Shown here: positions 61,123 to 64,000 of the stretch, in pieces
Layout: every line of letters begins with the position of its first letter
Position numbering within the stretch: position 1 is the first letter of the stretch
From: Ilyomonas sp965214235
GTDB taxonomy: Bacteria; Bacteroidota; Bacteroidia; Chitinophagales; Chitinophagaceae
Reading direction: 5' to 3'
Assembly: GCA_965214235.1 (NCBI GenBank)
Contig: CBDCBH010000002.1
Span: 868,001 to 932,000, forward strand
Length of the DNA: 64,000 nt
Translations under genes and position numbers: made by a program
The notes under the pieces: generated by a model
What the model was told of the DNA's origin: nothing
Database searches by the model: none
Seen by the model: only the letters and a program-made list of their open reading frames with translations

Positions 61123-62745
61123 ATGCGTAATGCGAGGATTGAAAATGTTGTTTTTCTTTTATTCCTTTTTTGGTTTTGCCATTGCGGCTTTTTATCGGCG
61201 CAAAACAATAACAACCCTAACAGCAAACAGATAAATATCATCAGGGCAGATACATTAACGTTTAGAAAACTGAACGATACAATCAACTTGAAAATTCTTA
61301 AAAACAATGTAATTGTAAAGCAGCAAAACACTACATTTTACTGCGATAGCGCCATCCTCAATGAACGGCTTAACACGCTGGAAGCCTTTGGTCATGTACA
61401 CATTAATAATGCAGACAGTGTAAATACTTACGCCGATTATCTTCGTTATATTGGTAACGATAAAACCGCTTATCTCCGCAAAAACGTTCGCTTAACCGAT
61501 GGCAAAGGAACGCTTACAACACCCGAATTAGACTACAACACGCAAACTAAAATAGGCATTTACCGTAACGGAGGAACCTTAGTAAACGGACAAACAGTTT
61601 TGAACAGCGATGAAGGTTTTTATTACGGTCAAACACGCGATGCAACGTTTAAAAAACATGTTGTTCTTATTAATCCCGATTATCATGTAACCACCGATAC
61701 GTTGCTGTACAACACATACACTAATATTGCAACGTTTATCGTTCCAACAAAAATCGTAAGCGGTAAAAAAATCATTCATACATCAAACGGTTTCTATAAT
61801 TTAAACACCAAACAATCGTACTTCGGTTCACGACCTGTGATACAGGACAGCACTTCTTTTTTAATTGCTGATGAAACCGCAAGTGAAGATTCAACCGGCA
61901 ATTTTGAAGCACGCGGCAATGCTGTTTATCGCGATACGGCGCAAGGCTACGCCTTATTTGCCAACAATATAAAAGGCAATCAAAAACAAGGCACGGCACT
62001 GGCAACACAACATCCGGTAATGATGTTTAAACAAAACAACGATTCGCTTTTTATTGCAGCCGATACTTTGTTTACAGCCCGGCTTTCGGAGCTTTTAAAA
62101 ACGCGAAAAATACCCGCTGCGCTTGATTCTGCGGTGTCGTTGGATAGTTTATTAAGATCTCCCAAGGATAGTTCGAAAGACCGGTATGTAGAAGCTTATT
62201 ATCATGTTCGCATCTTCTCCGATTCGTTGCAGGCAACAGGTGACAGCTTGTTTTATTCAGCGGCCGATTCGGTGTTTCGGTTAATGAAAAATCCGATTGT
62301 TTGGTCGAGCAACAGCCAGATAACAGGCGATACCATTTATCTTTTTACAAAAAATAAAAAACCCCAAAAAATAAATGTGTTTGAGAATGCCCTTGCCATT
62401 AGCGATGTGGACAGCACACAATTTTTTAACCAGATAAAAGGTCGCATCATCAATGGATATTTTAAAGATGGGGAAATTAATTTTATACATACACAAGGCA
62501 ATGCCGAAGCAGTTTATTATACACAGGATGATGACAGAAAATTTATAGGTGTTGATAAATCGAGCTGCGATGTTATTAATACATATTTTAAAGATAGAAA
62601 ACCTGACCGCATAGCCCGACTTTATAATTTAAAAGGCACGTTTTATCCAATGCAGCAGGTTAACCACGATGAATTAAAATTACGCGGGTTTACCTGGCAG
62701 AACGATAAACGACCAAAAAGTCGTGAAGAATTGTTTGGCAAATAA
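61123..62745 (+). CDS. OstA/LptA-like periplasmic protein
   Basis: A 540-residue exported protein with a signal/anchor (RIENVVFLLFLFWFCHCGFLSA) and OstA/LptA-type beta-jellyroll repeats: DTINLKILKNNVIVKQQNTTFYCDSAILNERLNTLEAFGHVHI and DYLRYIGNDKTAYLRKNVRLTDGKGTLTTPELDYN. Such proteins carry lipopolysaccharide across the periplasm to LptD, encoded nearby in a divergent unit. It is larger than classical LptA, as in other Bacteroidetes. It begins 3 bases after mlaD and converges with nth, whose stop is 1 base away, with no terminator. Confidence 0.82.
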   Translation: MRNARIENVVFLLFLFWFCHCGFLSAQNNNNPNSKQINIIRADTLTFRKLNDTINLKILKNNVIVKQQNTTFYCDSAILNERLNTLEAFGHVHINNADSVNTYADYLRYIGNDKTAYLRKNVRLTDGKGTLTTPELDYNTQTKIGIYRNGGTLVNGQTVLNSDEGFYYGQTRDATFKKHVVLINPDYHVTTDTLLYNTYTNIATFIVPTKIVSGKKIIHTSNGFYNLNTKQSYFGSRPVIQDSTSFLIADETASEDSTGNFEARGNAVYRDTAQGYALFANNIKGNQKQGTALATQHPVMMFKQNNDSLFIAADTLFTARLSELLKTRKIPAALDSAVSLDSLLRSPKDSSKDRYVEAYYHVRIFSDSLQATGDSLFYSAADSVFRLMKNPIVWSSNSQITGDTIYLFTKNKKPQKINVFENALAISDVDSTQFFNQIKGRIINGYFKDGEINFIHTQGNAEAVYYTQDDDRKFIGVDKSSCDVINTYFKDRKPDRIARLYNLKGTFYPMQQVNHDELKLRGFTWQNDKRPKSREELFGK

Positions 62746-62746
62746 T

Positions 62747-63409
62747 TTATCTGTGCGATGTAACGCCAACCTGCCTGCAATAATCCAATTCAACACAGGT
62801 TGAGCAATGCGGCATTTTACCGGTGCAAATATGTTTGCCAAACGGCATCAATAAACGGTTAATATCTATCCAGTTTTGTTTTTGCACGTTTTTTTCTAAA
62901 GCAGTCATGGTTTGTTCGGGTGAAGAAGTTTGAATGAATCCCCAGCGGTTTACTACCCGATGCACATGAATATCAACCGAAATAGCCGCACTTTTTGTTG
63001 CTACACCCAACGCAAGGTTTGCGCACTTGGGTCCAACGCCTGAAAACGAAGTAAGCACTTCATAATTTGCCGGTAAAATCCCATCCCATTTTTCAACTGC
63101 TTCTTTAGCAATGTTAAGAATGGTATTTACTTTTTGGTAAGCGAACGTAGTTCCATGAATCAGTTCCGCCAATTTATCTTTACTCAATGCAGCAATTGCT
63201 TTGGCTGTTCTGGCTTTCGCAAATAAGCGATGCGAAACAGGAATGGTTACTTCATCTAAAGTGCGGATAGAAATGATGCACGAAATGAGCTGCTCAAACA
63301 CTGAAGTATATCCTTCGTCATATAGTTGAAACATGGCTGCATTTGGATACTTCGCTACCGCTTGTTCAATCAATTGCAACATGGTGGGTATGTCGTACGG
63401 CTTCTTCAT
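62747..63409 (-). CDS. nth: Endonuclease III
   Basis: A base-excision repair glycosylase/AP lyase of 220 residues. The HhH-GPD motif LTSFSGVGPKCANLALGVA carries the catalytic Lys, and the catalytic Asp is in VDIHVHRVVNRWG. The C-terminal [4Fe-4S] ligands follow the exact C-x6-C-x2-C-x5-C pattern (CTGKMPHCSTCVELDYC). The start at 63409 (MKKPYDIPTM) is preferred over an in-frame ATG six codons upstream. It converges with the OstA-like gene. Confidence 0.95.
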   Translation of the reverse strand: MKKPYDIPTMLQLIEQAVAKYPNAAMFQLYDEGYTSVFEQLISCIISIRTLDEVTIPVSHRLFAKARTAKAIAALSKDKLAELIHGTTFAYQKVNTILNIAKEAVEKWDGILPANYEVLTSFSGVGPKCANLALGVATKSAAISVDIHVHRVVNRWGFIQTSSPEQTMTALEKNVQKQNWIDINRLLMPFGKHICTGKMPHCSTCVELDYCRQVGVTSHR

Positions 63410-63473
63410 GGTTGATTGCAAAAGCAATTATCTTACCAGTAGAAATTTGAACACGGATAACACTTATGAAAAG

Positions 63474-63501
63474 TTCCGAACCTTTTAAAAGGTTCGGAAC
63501 T
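63474..63501. terminator. Terminator hairpin (28-base perfect palindrome)
   Basis: GTTCCGAACCTTTT is followed directly by its reverse complement, giving a perfect 28-base inverted repeat, downstream of the TonB receptor (minus strand) and upstream of nth. Confidence 0.7.
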
Positions 63502-63535
63502 CTTGCAGAAACATTCCCATCAATCCCTGTTCACA

Positions 63536-64000
63536 CTACTTCATAGTAAAAGCCAACGGAACATCAATTTTAAAGCTGATGTTTCGCCCCATATTATGAA
63601 TGCCCAGCGTTGGATTGTAAGGCGAGGTAAAATATTTTAACCGGCTTAAATGATCGTAATAAGCAACATTAAAAAGGTTATCGTCCATTACATAAATGTT
63701 GAACATGGTTTTGTTTTTTTTGTTCGTAAATCCGCAGCCAACACCGGCATTAAACAAAGCATAACCAGCCGTTGGCGTTTCGGTATTATCGGTTAAATAA
63801 ACACGGTTTTGGCGGGCATAATAAACGGCTTGCGCTTTGATGAAACCATTTATAATATGGTTTTGTTTTGATGCAAAATCGTAACGCAATTCAGATACGC
63901 CATGAAACGGCGGAATAAGCGGAAGATAACGCGAACTGTCGTTTATTTTTATATCATTGGTTGCTTTGTTTTTACCATATACGGTTGATAAACTATTTTC
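63536..64000 (-). CDS. TonB-dependent receptor, C-terminal part (cut by window edge)
   Basis: The last 155 codons of a beta-barrel receptor. Visible parts include SSRYLPLIPPFHGVSELRYDF and NVAYYDHLSRLKYF, typical of the barrel end of TonB-dependent receptors, with a NLFNVAYYDHLS... element and final aromatic residues (PLAFTMK end). The plug domain and N-terminus lie outside the window, so the ligand (siderophore, metal or vitamin) cannot be assigned. Confidence 0.85.
   Translation of the reverse strand, partial: ENSLSTVYGKNKATNDIKINDSSRYLPLIPPFHGVSELRYDFASKQNHIINGFIKAQAVYYARQNRVYLTDNTETPTAGYALFNAGVGCGFTNKKNKTMFNIYVMDDNLFNVAYYDHLSRLKYFTSPYNPTLGIHNMGRNISFKIDVPLAFTMK

Noticed and set aside
1..64000. 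Prophage
   Set aside because: Tail-collar and S74 domains occur only in exported surface proteins; no capsid, terminase, portal or phage integrase gene is present.

Overview
The window looks like a chromosomal piece of a Bacteroidetes (Bacteroidota) bacterium, most likely near the Chitinophagaceae. Supporting signs are several secreted proteins with type IX secretion (T9SS) C-terminal domains, a TonB-dependent receptor, a Bacteroidetes-style LptD and OstA/LptA set, few Shine-Dalgarno sequences, TAnnTTTG-type promoter boxes, and moderately low GC. No tRNA or rRNA gene was recognised. Both window edges cut genes: prs on the left and a TonB-dependent receptor on the right.

Region 1 (1-14994) is ordinary chromosome. 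It holds prs (partial), radC, a minus-strand operon (porin, Rieske protein, imelysin, di-haem oxidoreductase) that looks like a periplasmic/outer-membrane redox or metal module, a sugar-acid/pentose block (xylA, xylB, uxuA), an HD hydrolase divergent from a YdcF protein, a T9SS cargo protein, and a DnaQ exonuclease/GIY-YIG fusion.

Region 2 (about 15290-25570) is an accessory island. It contains three insertion sequences of different families (IS1182, IS5, IS110), a restriction-modification pair whose nuclease is frameshifted, a DEDD exonuclease, two unknown proteins, and long non-coding repeats. The repeats have paired arms with AAC/GTT cores, like very long integron attC sites, and sit between the genes as in a cassette array. 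No integrase is visible. A second module of the same kind (about 43600-44965) carries one TIR/SEFIR-domain gene. This cassette-like organisation is the most unusual thing in the window.

Region 3 (25847-43452) is mostly housekeeping: a SnoaL-like protein, valS (with three in-frame repeat-derived insertions), PAP2, GNAT, NDH-2, a TPR protein, gyrA, a Gfo/Idh/MocA oxidoreductase with an MFS transporter, pcm, a large S74-chaperone/T9SS surface protein, a broken second copy of part of pcm, and a DoxX-like protein.

Region 4 (45293-64000) holds a polyprenyl synthase, an APC permease, a TIM-barrel isomerase, a tail-collar-domain secreted protein with a T9SS protein, dnaE, an EI24 protein, and an envelope block (lptD, divergent from amidase, mlaD and an OstA/LptA-like gene). 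It ends with nth and the TonB receptor.

Three reading frames are broken at A-homopolymers (IS5 transposase, restriction endonuclease, amidase). Either the assembly has homopolymer errors or these are real slippage or inactivation sites.
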